From contig SSNP01000019.1 of the NCBI GenBank assembly GCA_006937955.1, positions 5,228,756 to 5,292,755 of the forward strand: a stretch of DNA of 64,000 nt, written 5' to 3'. Positions within the stretch are counted from its first letter, which is position 1. Each line of letters begins with the position of its first letter. This stretch comes from Pachypanchax playfairii. Taxonomy: Eukaryota > Chordata > Actinopteri > Cyprinodontiformes > Aplocheilidae. Both the position numbers and the translations under genes were made by a program. The notes under the pieces are model-generated. The model was not told the origin of the DNA, ran no database searches, and saw only the letters and a list, made by a program, of their open reading frames with translations. Positions 49,381 through 63,024 of this stretch are shown in pieces.

Positions 49381-50059
49381 CATGCAAAAAAACCTTATTC
49401 AGTTATTGTTGTTTTTAAGTTAAATTCCCCCTCAGTAGAGTAAAAGATTTGCAAGATTTGCACGTCTAAATATCTAAATTTGTTGGTTGGACTTGTTTCT
49501 TGTCTCAGGCGTCTAATCCTTCAGCCCCTATGAAAAGGTAAAAACTGGAAAAACTCAACCAATAATAAAGACAAAACTCATAATGACCGTGTTTATTAAA
49601 ATTTGGCTCCTTGTTTTATGTCCCTTTCTCTTTTACGAGGTGATAAATAGAACAGTATGCAGTATCAGACGGCCCTCGGAGCCCTGCCTTAAATAAAAAC
49701 GATTTTGCGGTTTAAGCTGATTAATAACCAGCTGTATACCTGCAACAAGCGAAAGGAGTGACGTATAAAAAAAGCACAGATTATTGACAAATCCATCTGC
49801 TGGCTTGAATCATTTGTTTTGTTGTTGGCTGAAGGAATTCATGCGATGTGTCGGTTGAGCAGCAGAGCAGAGAAACACATTTAAAACTGAATATTTATGA
49901 GCTATTTGCCATCAAATATTTGATAATGAGCGATAAACACGATAAAGTTGAAAACTCGTTCCAGTCAGCTAACAAAGGGAAACGGTGTCTGAGTTAGAGG
50001 ACGCACTTTGAATGCACAACCACATAAACATCTTATCAGCTGATCTGATTGGTGAGTTT
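49381..50059. other. DOCK2 intron, nothing recognised
   Basis: No exon or repeat recognised. Confidence 0.4.
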
Positions 50060-50510
50060 TTTTACTCGACCCTCCCGTCTTCTCTTTAGTCACCTCGTCT
50101 TTTTAACCCTCTGGTTCACGTCTTCTCCTCCTCATTCTCTTTATACTCTTTTATTACCCAGTCTTTATCTTCTTTGCCAGATCATTCGTCCTGGCTGATC
50201 ATCCCATCTAGTCTCTCTGTCATTAAATCCCAATCTGCTTCTCCTTCTCTCATCTCTCCATCCTGTTGCTCCTTCTGCCCTTTTCTTCATTTATCTTCCG
50301 GCCCCTCTGACTTACGAGTCCTTTCGTCTTTTCTCTTCATCTCATATCTGTCTCATCACTTTCTCACTGTCTGTCTGGTGACCAGGACGGCTTAACACAC
50401 ACTTACACACACACGCACACATTTCTTTGATTCTTCTCGTCTTTCTGTCAATCCTCCTTTAACCTCTATTTGCTCTTTCACTCCATCATCTGTCATTCTT
50501 TTTTTTTAAA
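50060..50510 (+). repeat. Pyrimidine-rich tract
   Basis: About 450 bp with strong T+C bias on the plus strand and no single repeat unit. Open frames over it are compositional. Confidence 0.7.
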
Positions 50511-53299
50511 TGGGTGGACTGTGAGTAAAATGCAGATTGATGTCAGGACCTATTGACCGGGTTTGTCTCTAACATGGTATCAGTATTCGTCTAACTCGGT
50601 GCTGATACTGATTAAACAACTCCGATCAAAAACATAAAACTGTAAATCTGTTTTGTCTACGGCTGAAAAGAAAGAAATCCCTCTCTATAAAAGGTTTACA
50701 AATACATATTTAAAAATCTTTTGGTTTTATTTGATTTTTATATCTCTTTTAAAGTGAAAATCAGTGTCTTTACATTTATATTTTCTACCACCCAAGAAGG
50801 TTTAACTCTTAATTCATTCAATTACCAAATTCTCTAAACATAAAGGCTTAAATAACATACATTTTTTTCAAATTTATAAACAGAAAAGTATTTATTTTAT
50901 GATCTTAGAAAGAAATAAAATACATATTTTATGTTGAATTAAAGTTTTACCATCTTATTGCCATAATTTCAGAAAGTTTAAGAAGTTATTTTGATTTTTA
51001 TTGCAAAGGATTTGACTCATTAGAGAAAACTGTTGAAAGACTTTGACCCATTTTTGAGATTTTCCTTCTGGAGTCCAGCCGGGACAATTTCACAGCTTGA
51101 AACTGTAAATTCTTTTTAACTTTTTACATTTCAGCAACTTGCTTCATGTGAGGAAACGATTCGGGATCTGATAAAAGTCTCTCCTGGATAAAAAAATAAA
51201 GTCAAGACGTTTTGGATGATGAATTTATAGATGGTGGTGGCAGCATTAGGTTTAAAATGATTAAATAAAGGATTTTATTTCACCAGGAAATGAAGTAATA
51301 ATAGAACTTTTAGAAAAAATCTGAATATTAATAGAAATCTAGACAAATTACAATCTACACATTATGGAACACGTGTGTCGTGAGTTCATTGACCTGCTGT
51401 GAAATAGTGATGTAATAAAATCCACAGAAGACATGGCAGAATGAAACTAAACCTTAAACCTCACTGCAACCTCACTTCTCTTTAAAGGAAAGGAGAATAA
51501 AGGACTTCTACTAATTTAATAATGTAGTAACGAACTGCCTCGATGGGTTTTGCAGAAGCCTGTTGCAGATGCATCACTGCACACATTATTAAGTGGTATA
51601 CCAGTTCAACAGGTCAACTTTTTATTTTTTCTACATCTTGCAAAACAGAAACACTTAAAACCCCTTAACTGCTCTTGACATATTCTAACAGGCAAAACAC
51701 ACGATGGGATGATTTGCATCACAAACCAGCTGTTTAACTAATTGCATGTTTACAGATTACTCTGGAGCTGCAGTTACTTGGCTGCAGCTCACTGGTCAGC
51801 AAGCCAAGTGACAGCGGGGAGAAGCTCTGACTGAACACAAAGCTGAGACATAAGTTACTTAGAAATAGATCCAAAATGCAGTTTTGATAAGAGAAACTGT
51901 ATCTGCAGTTTGGTAGGTTGCATTTTAAATAAAGCAGACACTGTCTAAAAGGCAACGTTTAGCTTAACACAGTGATTAATGTGGGATTATCCCTTAACTT
52001 TCTGCTTCAACTCAGATGAAATACTGTATATGTTTGAATATCAAATGTGTGTGAGGAGAAAGTTTTTAGAGATGGTCTGCATCAAATCTAAATGCTGTGA
52101 GATGCTGGTTTTCAATCTTACGCCTCATATGGTCATTTGAACCGCGATGCTAATGATGTTTCCTGCACAAATAAAAGGATTTTGTCATCCAATTAAATTG
52201 CATCATATTTCTGATCATAAAAACAAGAATACTGAGTTCTTACATGCTGTGCTTTGTTGCTAAAAGAAACGTTATGATAGAAAAACCGCTCAGATTTAGT
52301 CCAGATGAACAGAAAATCTTTCCAATCTGGATTTGAATGTCATGCAGAAAATCCAAAACCTTTTAAACAAGAAGCAGCAGATCATTATGCTCCTGTTCAA
52401 CTATAGAATCATTTGATTTGAGCAACTCCAACTCTCCTGCAAATATTCACATTAAATATTCACATACTATCATTTTCTGAACTGAGGGTGGAAAAACAGT
52501 TTTATTTTTCCACCCTGCCACTGCTGTTTGCACATCTGGTCGTCCTCTCGTAACTTCATCTCTAACTACCATGTGCCGAAACTTAACTTGCATCATGAGT
52601 ACCTAAGGTAAAATTACAGTCTGAATGATGGGACAATGTAACCAGATTCATCTCCCCACAGTGCACAATACCTAAACCACCCACAGACACAGGTTTACAG
52701 GAGCAGCATCAGTATGTCAGAGATGCTTTTAAAGCCATAGTCACCCTGGAGACTGATCTAGAGGACTTTAATAACAATTAGGAAACAAACACACCCACGG
52801 ACACACTGAAAACATTAAGAAACCTTGCTGAAAGCTAAAATTGTCGTTAATATTTTATGATGGCGAGTAAACACCAACTGTACACAAAGACACACACAGA
52901 TGCGTTTACATGCATCAAATCCAGCTGTGACAGACGGATGGGATTTCTCACCTGCCGATCACGTACACAATATCAGCTCGGTGTTGATCCCACAACCTCC
53001 TAACCAGCACGATGTGCATGATCAACACAGCTTTGCTGCATTACAAGTGTATAAACTTATACAAAATGAACAGCAGTTAAAGAGACGTCCACCCTGTCAG
53101 TCCACAGGTCTGATCTATCCATTTACAGACATTTACTGTCAAAATTCTGGCCAGAGTTTTTAATCTTGAAGGATCTGCTTTGATAAATAAAGTACTAGCA
53201 GTGAGTCTGGAAACATTCCCGAGAGCATCATTATAAAACACCCTCACTCTCCTTAACTGTACACACTTAGTAAGGTTTTCAAAAAGCGTCTTTTTTGCG
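50511..53299. other. DOCK2 intron, nothing recognised
   Basis: AT-rich intron. No gene, RNA gene or clear transposon. Confidence 0.4.
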
Positions 53300-54110
53300 C
53301 TTGTTTTTTTTTTCTCATTCACTCACATGTTGTTTGTCCTCATATCTGGTCCTCATGTCTCTCCTTCCTCCTGATCTGTATGTCTTTCTTGTGTCTGGTA
53401 GTCCTATAGCAGCGCTCTCCTCTGACTCTTTCACCGCTCTCTATCTCTCTCCGTCTCATTCTGACGCTGCTGATCTTCACATGCTCACACAGCCCGTTGA
53501 TCCTCCCTCCCCTCTCTCTCTCCCTCTCACTTCCTCCCTCTCATTCTTTCCCTCCCTAATCGATTTCTATCTCTGTTTCTACCTACTGCAATTTTGCTTA
53601 TTAACTCTCACTTATCTCTAAGAAATGTCACACACCTCTGTCTCCCTCTCTGACTCACTCTTTTCCCCCGTTTTCTCTGGATTTTTGCTTCATTCCAGCG
53701 TCTTGCTGTGCTTTGAAGGGCCGTGTTTCTGTATTTCCCTCCTTCCAGCCCAGCCTGGTGGTGGACCCAGTGGAACTTTGGCAGCACAGAAGCGTCTGCT
53801 CTTGGGATTTGAGCCAGGACAAAAACAAACACACACATCTGCACACACAGAAACACACTTTTCTTGCACCAACCACTCACTTTATTTATATCTTTGCTTT
53901 TGAGCGCAGTCTACTACTGCTCACTTACTTTTTTTTCTTTTCTTTGGCGTTCTCTCTCTGATAGTTTCAGTCCACTCTCCTTTTATGGCTATCAGGTCAC
54001 CGTCCTTTCTCCTCTCTGCTCCACTTTAGCCTCTTCTCAACTCTTCTTCCTCTTCTTTTATCTTCATTTCACACACACCGAATTCTGACTCGGCTTTGTC
54101 TCTTCACTCA
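53300..54110 (+). repeat. Long pyrimidine-rich tract
   Basis: About 800 bp of T/C-rich plus strand, densest at about 53430-53560 with CTCTCTCTCTCCCTCTC. It yields many overlapping open frames on both strands, none with family resemblance. Confidence 0.75.
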
Positions 54111-57100
54111 ACCAGTTTTGTGCCTATTTTCTTTCTGGGCTCCCGTTCCTTCAAAACGAGCACGATGTTGTTGTTTTTTTGTTTTTTTTTGACAAACTAG
54201 ACAATTAAGTAAATTGAAAAGACAATAAAGTAAACACCCTATTACATTAGGCTTTAATTATACTTAATGATGAGCACTTTGTTTTCTCAGCGTGGCTGAA
54301 ATTCCTTGATTGCTAATTACTCATTTGTCTTACACGTAAAGAGACAAAAATATCTGATATCAGATATTTATTTTTCTCATTAAAATGTTCTAAAAGCTTA
54401 ATATAAACAAAAAAAACCCACAGAAATCTGGTGATTCTTTTTTGCAAAGTGCATTTTAATTTAAATGAAATGTTGGTTTCAGATGCTGTTAAAATGATCC
54501 GAGCAATGTGTTTGTATAGCGTTAGTGTTCACTGAGTGTTTCTCTGATGCAGCATCCTTGTGAATGTCCCTCCCCGGACCCCTCCCCCATCGGAGAATAA
54601 CCCGTGATATATGCACCACCAACACAAAGTGCTCCGCTCACCTTGTGCTGTGTTTCAATTGACCTCTAGTGAGAGTGAGAAAGTAACGCTTTAATGCATA
54701 AGTCAATATAAACGGGCTTTTAATAGTACGTACGTGTCGAGCAACATGTGAGGTTTGATAACGCCGCGTTAAAGCGTTGCTGCATGGATGATAGAAGAAG
54801 CATGTCGTTCTTTATGAGGGAGGAGAAAGAATGAATATCCTATTTTAGGACGCAAATATTCTATTTTGTAGCTTTTTGTATTCCTCCACTCTTCCTTTCT
54901 TTTTACTCCTCCCATCCCCCTTTCGTCTTTTCTCCTTGACCTCCATTTCTTCCCATCCTTTTTGTACCCTGTTAGTATTACCTGATTGTGTCTCTTAGTA
55001 CTTGCGCAGGAAGAGGGAGTATAAGAACATACTGATCTTTTTCTTAAGAGCCGTACAGTTTATATTCAAATAGACTCTCCAAAAACAAAAACACCAGTTT
55101 CCCCTATAAACTCTGCCTGAGGCAAATAATATACAGCCATATAACACAACAGGTCTAATTACACTTCCTGACAATTCATGTCTGTCTTTAACCCCCCCAC
55201 CCCAGTCTCTAGGTGTTTGTAAACACACGAGTGTGAGGTTGGGGGGTTAAAGATGAGCATGTGTGTGAAGGAGTGCTGGAAGGTGCTTTTATTTGATGTT
55301 CAGTAAAAAAAAAAAAAAAGAATCAGAAATCACAGCTGAGAGGCACATAATGATTTCTCACCTGCAAGGATGCTTCAGAAGCAGCAACAAAGGAGGTGAA
55401 ATAGAAGATATATTAGCGGAGAGAGCCCAGGCAGGAGACAATCTTAAATTAAGAGCTTGTTAGTTGAAAGCATCAGGGGATGTTTTTCTTTCACATTTGT
55501 GTTTTCTTCTGTCTCCTGCTTTAAAATGAGTTTTATTTATTCATGTCTTTGGTCCAATTTTCCGACATTATGTCTGCTTGTCTGTCCCCAGAAAGCCAAA
55601 TGTCTCATGAATTTGAATTTTTAAAGGTAGAAAAAATATAAGAAAAAGCCAAAATGATCACTAATTAAAATCTCAAGCTTTTTTTTTTTGGTTAAATTTG
55701 TTCAATTAACCTTTCCTCCCTACAAAATATAAATTAATTCCGTCACAGTTAAAGTGTCCTTGTTGTGTTTTGCTTTAAAATTAATGTTTTAATTCTATTT
55801 ATTGAGATCGGTCGGATCTGACTGTTTATCCTGCTGGAATAACAAACTCAGAGTTTAATTCAGAGTTGTAACTTTCCAAAATAGAACTCTTACAAAAAAA
55901 AGAGATTTTTGAGTGTTTATATGCAGGTTTTGTGTGATAAAAGAGTTTACAGACAGAACTGCATCAGATGAAGTTGGAAAATTTCACGTGTTGTTGAAAT
56001 GACCATCGTGTTTATTTGCTTTTTTCTTGTTATAGATCCCACCACTGAAAAACCAATAAAAATATCCCAAAAATCTTGTTATTTCTAATTAAACAAATAA
56101 TTCTGGATTACATCTGCTGTTTGTATTCATATTTTTTTTTTTATTTCATTGCTCAAATACCAAAACTTTTCAGCTTTTTTTAAAGATGGTCTCAGTGTGA
56201 GAAGAGAAATCTGATGCAATGAGAGAAACACAGATTTAACAGTCATCTGCACCTGCTTTTCTACCTTACAGCTTATGCAAAGTTTGCTAACTTTTAAGCT
56301 TGACGTGGTCTTTGAACTGAGGTGTTTTTACCAGTTTTAGTTATACTTTTTCAAATTTCAGCCCGCAAATAACAGATTACAGGTTTGCTTTTGTGACCCT
56401 AAGCTACCCGATGATGCTATTTACATTTAAATATTGATTCAAAGCTGGAATTTCAAAAGATGGAAAGCTTTCTGCATTTACATGTGCTAAAATAGTCTGT
56501 TGAAAGCAGCGGCGGCTGACTGCAGCCTATACAAATATATTTGCTGCCTCTGCAAGTGAATGCATTTAATTTTTGCTATCACAGCATCACACTGCACTTT
56601 TTATGAAAGTTGTCCTTATGGTAATTGTTTTTGTCTGTCTAGTATGTTTTTTATTTGCATACTGTCACCATGATGGGAAAAAAAAAAAAACATGTTTATT
56701 TTAACTCTTTCACATATTTTCATGGTTTGGTTTATTGGACATCTGAGTCTCTGAGGGTTTCTACTGTAATAAGTTGGAACTTTTATTGTTTACTGTATTG
56801 GGGTGTGTTTTTCAAGCAACTGTCATTTTAAAGCAACTCAGAAGTTACAGCTTTTAATATATTTTAAATGAGAATGGTCAGAGTTAGAGAATGGATGAAA
56901 CAAGAGAGGGAGGGAGAGGAGAAACCAGATCTCACTGGCATCTGTGTCCGGTTTTGTCGGTAATCTCTTCACTGTTGTGTAAGAGGCCTTCTCCTCAACA
57001 AGCCCCCCCCTCTGTTTGACACACAAGATAGATTTATTAATATACACCAGGCTGATATGCTTTCCATACCTTTTAGCATCTTCTGTGGGGCGTTAATGAA

Positions 57101-59034
57101 ACACGTTATCTTGTGAGGACACAAACTGCTTGCCTCTCTGAGTATTTGTGTTGTTCAGATGGTGTTGAAGGAGATTTGGAGTCTAGGTCCTCAGAGAACA
57201 GCAATTAAAGCGAAGTAGGCCGATCTGACAGGTGACCTTCACTTCAAAACATGCACAGATACACAAATGCTGTGATCACATAACCAGAAAGAACTTTGCT
57301 TGTAGAGTAGTTCGGGGAAATGACTGTGTGTGCGTGTGGGTGGGTTTTTAATCCTATTACCGTTCAGCAATTGCACACTAAAGAGGTAAAGATAGAGGAG
57401 AAAAGGCAGGGGGAGATAATTGTGCTGCTCAGTCCTCTCTGTTGGTGTCTGCTACCTGGGAGGTGTGAGACACAAATAAATGTACAATGACATCATTTAA
57501 ACTTCGATTGTCACGTCAGCAGAGCTGCCAGAGACACTGTTTTCCATAGAAAATAATGTGATATTTGTGTTACAAGGAAAAATAGGAAAGTGTTGGTAAC
57601 TAATACTTCTGGTAATTAATTCTTGATTAGGTGTCAGAGTAAATGAATCTCCTGGCTCCTTTAATGGGGAAAAGGAGTGAGGAAAGAAAGGAAGAGAGAT
57701 TAAAGACCTGAGTGCTGATGGATTTCTGCAGAGCTGGATGCAGGATGGAACTGCCTAAACACAAACATCCTAAGACATAGAGCACACCCTGCACAGTCTG
57801 ATCATTATTTAAACAGCCTCTTTTTGATCAATCGAACAACACAATCAGTATTTTAATATGTTTTCATTAAAATTGCAACAAAAAAAGAAAAATCACAGTT
57901 TTTAAATTAGAATTCAAACATTCACCTACACCACCCATGCTTTTGTTGATGAAATGAGATGAGAGCTGTCACCACCCCGGATGCCTTTCATCTTTCATCG
58001 TCAATTAGCCATCCATCATCTCTCATCTCAGTTGCACATTTCTCTTTTTCTGCTGCCAACTCTGAGAGATGTCACCTGAATCCGGGCCTGCAGGAATTAC
58101 CTGTGCATCTGCTGTGCTCTCTAACACAAATCTCTCAACTTCATGTAGATTTCAAGAACGAAGCACAGCAGAGGAAGAGATCAGAACACACTCATGTGGT
58201 GGATAAACAAAGATCCAGCACAAGTGTTTTTTTTATGTCCAAGAGTTGTATTAATTTCAAAAAAATATCCCAACCTGTTCGTCTCACAGCTGTGAAGATT
58301 ATGGCTCATTATTTACAAAAACAAACAAACAAAAAGATAATAAAAAATTAAATTACAAGCTGTGATAGAGGTCTACCCACCAATGCATGATGCCCCTCAC
58401 ATTCAATGGACCAGTGCAAAAGGTAGACAGGTTGGGCAATGGCCCAGTAACACATTATACCTCTCTAAAAGAATATCAGAGAGTGTAATGTCTTGGCCTA
58501 TTTTTGCTCTCAATCTTCTATTTTACCACACGTTGCTTCCAAGTTTCAATTCTCTCCGTAGAGCCTTACAAAGTAAAACATTGTTTTTACCGCCCCCTAG
58601 AGGACAAATTTTGCTGAGCGTTGTACAGTGTTTTAACAGAAGCAGTGAGAAAACCCAACAGAACAGAATTTATCACTACTAGTAAGAAAATAATATCAAA
58701 ATTCTATGAAAAAAAATTCTATGTGAACTGTTCCGGGTCTGGTCTCTCTTTTTTGTTCTTATGCGTTAACTTTTTAAAAAATGGATTATGTTAGTGTACA
58801 AATAGGAAATGAAATAGACGTACAAGTATGTTCTGGAGAAAACAAACAATAATTTATTTATTAATAATAATAATAAGAAGAAGAAGAAAACAGTGTTAAG
58901 TTTATAAAAAATTCTATATTTTAAATTAAAAATCTAGAGTTTTGTAGCTTGTTGCTTCTTGTTGCATCTTACTTACAGTTTTTGTTTTGCCTCATGTGCA
59001 TATTTGTCCTTTCAAAAATCTAATTAGAGATATT
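54111..59034. other. DOCK2 intron, nothing recognised
   Basis: About 4.9 kb of intron with A and T runs (for example 55304-55319 and 56679-56691). No exon or clear element recognised. Confidence 0.4.
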
Positions 59035-59220
59035 GCCGGGGCCTGGCAGCCTCGCCTCTGTCAGTGTGTGTCCCAGGACAGCTGTGTCTACAATATGTGT
59101 GTAGTTTATCACCACCAAACATGTGAGTGTGTGTGTGAATGGGTGAATGACATATAGTGTGAAGCACTTTGGGAGTCATCTGACTTAAGAAAGTGCTACA
59201 AGTACACGCCATTTACCATT
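59035..59220 (+). mobile_element. SINE fragment, body and 3' tail
   Basis: Shares with 22495-22740 the segments GGCAGCCTCGCCTCTGTCAG-like, GTGTGT-CCAGG-CAGCT and TTCATCACCACCAA-like. It continues into the typical 3' tail GTGTGAATGGGTGAATGAC, GTGAAGCACTTTGGGAG and GTGCTACAAGTAC. The tRNA head is missing, so it is a 5' truncation. Confidence 0.75.
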
Positions 59221-59711
59221 TTTACAATTAATAAGGAAAAGTTTTGGTGCCTCGTGATGCTGTGAACAAACTTTCAGACATATTTACTTGTATTTTTTGT
59301 GTTAGTCATTCATGAACTGTTTTTTCATTCAATCTTACCATAATATAAACATAATATTAAACATAATTGAGAAATTGCAGAGGTTGTCAGTCCTCCTGGC
59401 AATGGTTCTGTTTGTTTATAGCAATTATTCTAATTCCGAACTGTTTTTGGCAGCCATTTTTACAAATACCATCAGAAAGGACACATTTTCTTGCTGAGAA
59501 TGCTGTTCTGTAGTTTGTGACGCTTTCTGCTGCTTTTTGAATGGAATAATAATGACATAGATTATAAAAATGAGAGTCCTGCTCTGATGCGTCCGTGATA
59601 AGATGCACCATCAATTTTCTTAAGTCTTTGCTTTTTGATGCATATCAAACAACAAAGGTAATGTTGCATTTCTTCCTTACTCCTCCATTTCCTTTGTCTT
59701 TACCTCTTTAG

Positions 59712-59810
59712 TCAAGAGTTGTTGCCTGCATGACAGCGATCCTCAGTCAGATGGATGATCGTCATTATGCTACGTACATAGAAACCTTCGCTGGAACCTC
59801 AGATCTGGTG
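59712..59810 (+). CDS. dock2: DOCK2 exon f (SRVVACMTAILSQMDDRHYA...)
   Basis: The acceptor is CTTTAG at 59711 and the donor is GTAAGT at 59811. It has 33 codons, phase 0 at both ends: SRVVACMTAILSQMDDRHYA then TYIETFAGTSDLV. The V-A-C-M-T-A-I-L-x-Q-M and YIETF positions match DOCK2. This is the first exon after the INSYN2B host intron. Confidence 0.95.
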
Positions 59811-59935
59811 GTAAGTTCTGAACTATGTTAATTATGTTCCAATGCCTCAATTAAACTGTATCCAAACTCCTATATTAGATTACTGAATGTTATTTACTTG
59901 TCTTTCTTCTTCTCTTGTTTTATTTTTTATTGCAG

Positions 59936-60030
59936 GACTTCTTGATGGAGTCCTTCCTACTTTTTAAGGATCTGATAGGGAAACATGTATATCCCTCTGA
60001 CTGGATGGCCATGATCATGGTGCAGAACAA
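59936..60030 (+). CDS. dock2: DOCK2 exon g (DFLMESFLLFKDLIGKHVYP...)
   Basis: The acceptor is ATTGCAG at 59935 and the donor is GTACAG at 60031. It reads DFLMESFLLFKDLIGKHVYP then SDWMAMIMVQN, ending in AA (phase 2). The DFLME-F-FKDLIGK-VYP-DWM-M-MVQN signature is diagnostic for the DOCK1/2/5 group. The upstream intron is only 125 bp. Confidence 0.96.
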
Positions 60031-61193
60031 GTACAGTATCACACCAACACACACACACACACAAACACACCTATAAAGATCATTTTACGAGTTCAGATCT
60101 TCAGATTTCTTCTTCTTCAGCTAAATAGGTCACAGCATTCCCTCTGTGGCCTGCCGTCGAACCCACAAGGCTCAGTGTCACATTTTTTAAAAGATTGTCA
60201 TATCCACGGTAAATTGTTCATCAGCACAAACCCACACAAGCACGAGTTAGAGATAGTAAAGCTGGGATCAAGGCTGTAATGATGAAAACAGCTGATGTGA
60301 CAAACGTGGCTGTGTGTGAGCTGATAGAGTAAAATCTATAGCAGTGGAAACCGGAGGGGAGGCTGAAGCTGTGTCAAAGTGAGAAGCCAATAGGTGGAAG
60401 TGAAAAGGAGGATGAGTGAGAGACGGGCTGATAAGGACTCTGCAGAGCGGCTCTTTGGGAAGAAATGTGCAAATAGAAAGAGAGAGTCCTGTAATAGAAG
60501 ATATAAGGTGGAGGAGGGGAATGAGAGGGACGTCATTTGACTCTGGATAATGATGACAGATATTGTTTGTGCTGAAAGAGACTGGGAGCAGATTTTCATC
60601 GAGTTCAGAACTGTATAGTGCAACATCTCACTGATCTACCTACACTCTGTGTTCCCATCATGTTCTCACTTTAACAGAAGAATAAAATCCAAAGCAGTAC
60701 AGTGAAAAATGACTGAAATGTCAGTTTTGAAAGTATCCACTCGAGCAGCAGTTGGAGCGGAAATTCTTTGAATGAACAGTAAAAAATGCAGTTGTGATCC
60801 ATTTTTATAGTTGTTCATGTTCAGTTTTGTCTCAAATTCCTTTTATGATACTGAATATTTTATTAGTCATCAGTCTTAGAACCGTGTTCTTATTTGGTTG
60901 TAAATTCTGTTTGACTTTTAAAGGAAAAACAATCTTAATGCTTCAGTGTAATTTGTTCATATTATCAGCACTTATTTCTAAAAAAAAAACAATTTTTATG
61001 CTTATTTTGAATTGGAATAAAGTCTTAAAATTTCAAAATGGATTAATTATTTATTAAGTCTAAAAAAAATCAAACATGCTCATAACATTAAATTTCTCTT
61101 TTTAAAATTTAAAATAAAACAATTTATATTAAACCATTTCTTGGGAAATGTTTGCGATATTTCTTTTCAAGTATACATGTTTCTACCTGTTAG
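60031..61193 (+). other. DOCK2 intron g-h, no other feature
   Basis: 1163-bp intron with a short (AC) run near 60049-60070. No exon or repeat. Confidence 0.6.
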
Positions 61194-61272
61194 AGTGTTC
61201 CTGAGAGCCATTAATACCTACGCGGACACAATGAACCACAAATTCCTTAATAACGATGACTTCGAAGTTCAG
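61194..61272 (+). CDS. dock2: DOCK2 exon h (VFLRAINTYADTMNHKFLNN...)
   Basis: The acceptor is CTGTTAG at 61193 and the donor is GTAAGT at 61273. It completes the Lys codon and reads VFLRAINTYADTMNHKFLNN then DDFEVQ, ending in phase 0. VFLRAIN and the MN-KFL pattern match DOCK2. Confidence 0.95.
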
Positions 61273-61415
61273 GTAAGTGTCGTCTGTTTGCTTTATATCT
61301 TTGTCATATAGCAGGTATAGCGTTGATTTCTTTTTCATCTGTGTTACTAATAACTCTTTTAACACAAGTCTTCTTTCTTTATCCCATATCTCGGTTTCTG
61401 ATCCATTTCCTCCAG

Positions 61416-61516
61416 CTATGGAACAACTATTTCCACTTGGCAGTGGCGTTTATTACTCAAGAGTCTCTGCAGCTTCAGCATTTCTCGCCAACCAAGAGGA
61501 ACAAGATTTTGGTCAA
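61416..61516 (+). CDS. dock2: DOCK2 exon i (LWNNYFHLAVAFITQESLQL...)
   Basis: The acceptor is TCCAG at 61415 and the donor is GTGAGA at 61517. It reads LWNNYFHLAVAFITQESLQL then QHFSPTKRNKILV and ends on AA (phase 2). LWNNYFHLAVAF is nearly invariant in DOCK1/2/5. It follows an intron of 143 bp. Confidence 0.97.
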
Positions 61517-61793
61517 GTGAGAATACAATCATTTAATTTCCCTTTTCACCACATCTATTCTCCCTACACTAATAGTACCAGCTATTAAAATCCTTTGTAA
61601 CCTCGTAGGTTTGCAATCAATTTAGTTTGAGGTGGAGTTGTGCCGCTTTATCCTTCCTAAAGAGTTTGTGAGTTTCTGAATGTGAAAGTTAGAGTATTGA
61701 TTAAATAATTGTTTAGAAACGGATGGTCTCATTCCTCTTTGCTTCTCTGTTTGTGTATTTCTTCTCTCAAACTTTTTCCCGTGTTTATTTCAG

Positions 61794-61852
61794 ATATGGA
61801 GATATGAGAAGACTCATTGGCTTCGCTATTCGAGATATCTGGTACAAACTAG
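61794..61852 (+). CDS. dock2: DOCK2 exon j (YGDMRRLIGFAIRDIWYKL)
   Basis: The acceptor is TTTCAG at 61793 and the donor is GTGAGA at 61853. This 59-bp exon completes a Lys codon, then reads YGDMRRLIGFAIRDIWYKL and ends on G (phase 1). The RRLIGF variant (rather than RRQIGF) is one reason for choosing DOCK2 over DOCK1 or DOCK5. Confidence 0.95.
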
Positions 61853-62875
61853 GTGAGAAAGTTTAGTGCATAATGCAAAATATGCATTAGTTGCTTTTTG
61901 TATTTATTTCTATTGAGTTAAATGAAAGGCAGCTGGATTTTTCAAAATATATTTAATTTTTAACACAATTAGGAGTTTTTGGATTCTTTTATTACCACAT
62001 CTTATTAATAAATCACAAAAACAAGTGTCAGCATCGTGTATTGAACTATTCCTTAGAGAGAATGTTTAGAAATGGAAGAGTATGATTTGCAAATACTTTA
62101 GGAAGTAGAGTTAAATGTTATCAAAGTAGAATTAAATCAAGCTCATTAATTTACTGGATGGAGACCTGGGGAGTTACATGACCATTACACATTGCACAAT
62201 GCACTTTTAAAAAAAGTCCTATAAAAATTGCTTTACTTTTTTTAAGTTATGAAACCTAAACTCAGACTTTTCATTGTTTATCTTTCACTCTATAAAAGAA
62301 TTTTACTACCAGAGGCACACGCAGGATTTTCAGACCCGTGTTTTTAGAGTGCCTTCTCAATATAGCAGCACCTGTAAACGAGACATCATGGCTTCACTTT
62401 TCAACAAAGAAAAAAGGGTGGAGATTCCTGGTCTAGATTTTATTTAGGTTGATGGTTTCCTCTAAGGTCTGATCTACATGGTGGACTGAGTGAAGCTGTT
62501 CAGATGAAGCGTTGCAGCGTGTCAGACAGCTGCTACCTGCGTTCTTTAAAAGATATTTTCGATACTGGGGAAATTCAACCAGTCACAGGGGTTTTGTTCT
62601 CCTTCACCTTACTGAAGTGTCAAGGTAGTTTCATGAGAACAGCTTCCTTGAAGTGGAAATAGAAAAAAAAGGCATGAAAAAAGACCTTGGTTCCTTAGAA
62701 AAGTTACTTTAGTGAAAATGTACATGAACTTCATCAGTGACCTTCAGACACAGGGTGGCTAGCTAGAGGTGCTATAGCAGTGTACAAAATGAGAAGTATA
62801 TTGTTTGTGCATGCAAACTTGCAGTTCACCTAAATAAAACATTTGATGGGTTCTTTAAACACGTGTGTCTTTCAG
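61853..62875 (+). other. DOCK2 intron j-k, no other feature
   Basis: 1023-bp intron. Nothing recognised besides splice sites. Confidence 0.6.
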
Positions 62876-63024
62876 GAAGTCACAAGATCTGTTTTATCCC
62901 TGGCATGGTGGGTCCAATTCTGGAGATGACCTTAATACCCGAGGAGGAGCTGAGAAGAGCCACCATTCCTATCTTCTTTGACATGATCAGCTGTGAACAC
63001 ACACAGTTTGGAAACTTCCAAAAG
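62876..63024 (+). CDS. dock2: DOCK2 exon k (SHKICFIPGMVGPILEMTLI...)
   Basis: The acceptor is CTTTCAG at 62875 and the donor is GTAAAA at 63025. It completes a Gly codon and reads SHKICFIPGMVGPILEMTLI, then PEEELRRATIPIFFDMISCE and HTQFGNFQK, ending in phase 0. KICFIPGMVGPILEMTLIP is DOCK2-like. IPIFFDM is shared by the subfamily. Confidence 0.96.

Noticed and set aside
53295..54088. Cluster of overlapping open frames on both strands
   Set aside because: Produced by pyrimidine-rich composition; no conserved motif or splice structure.
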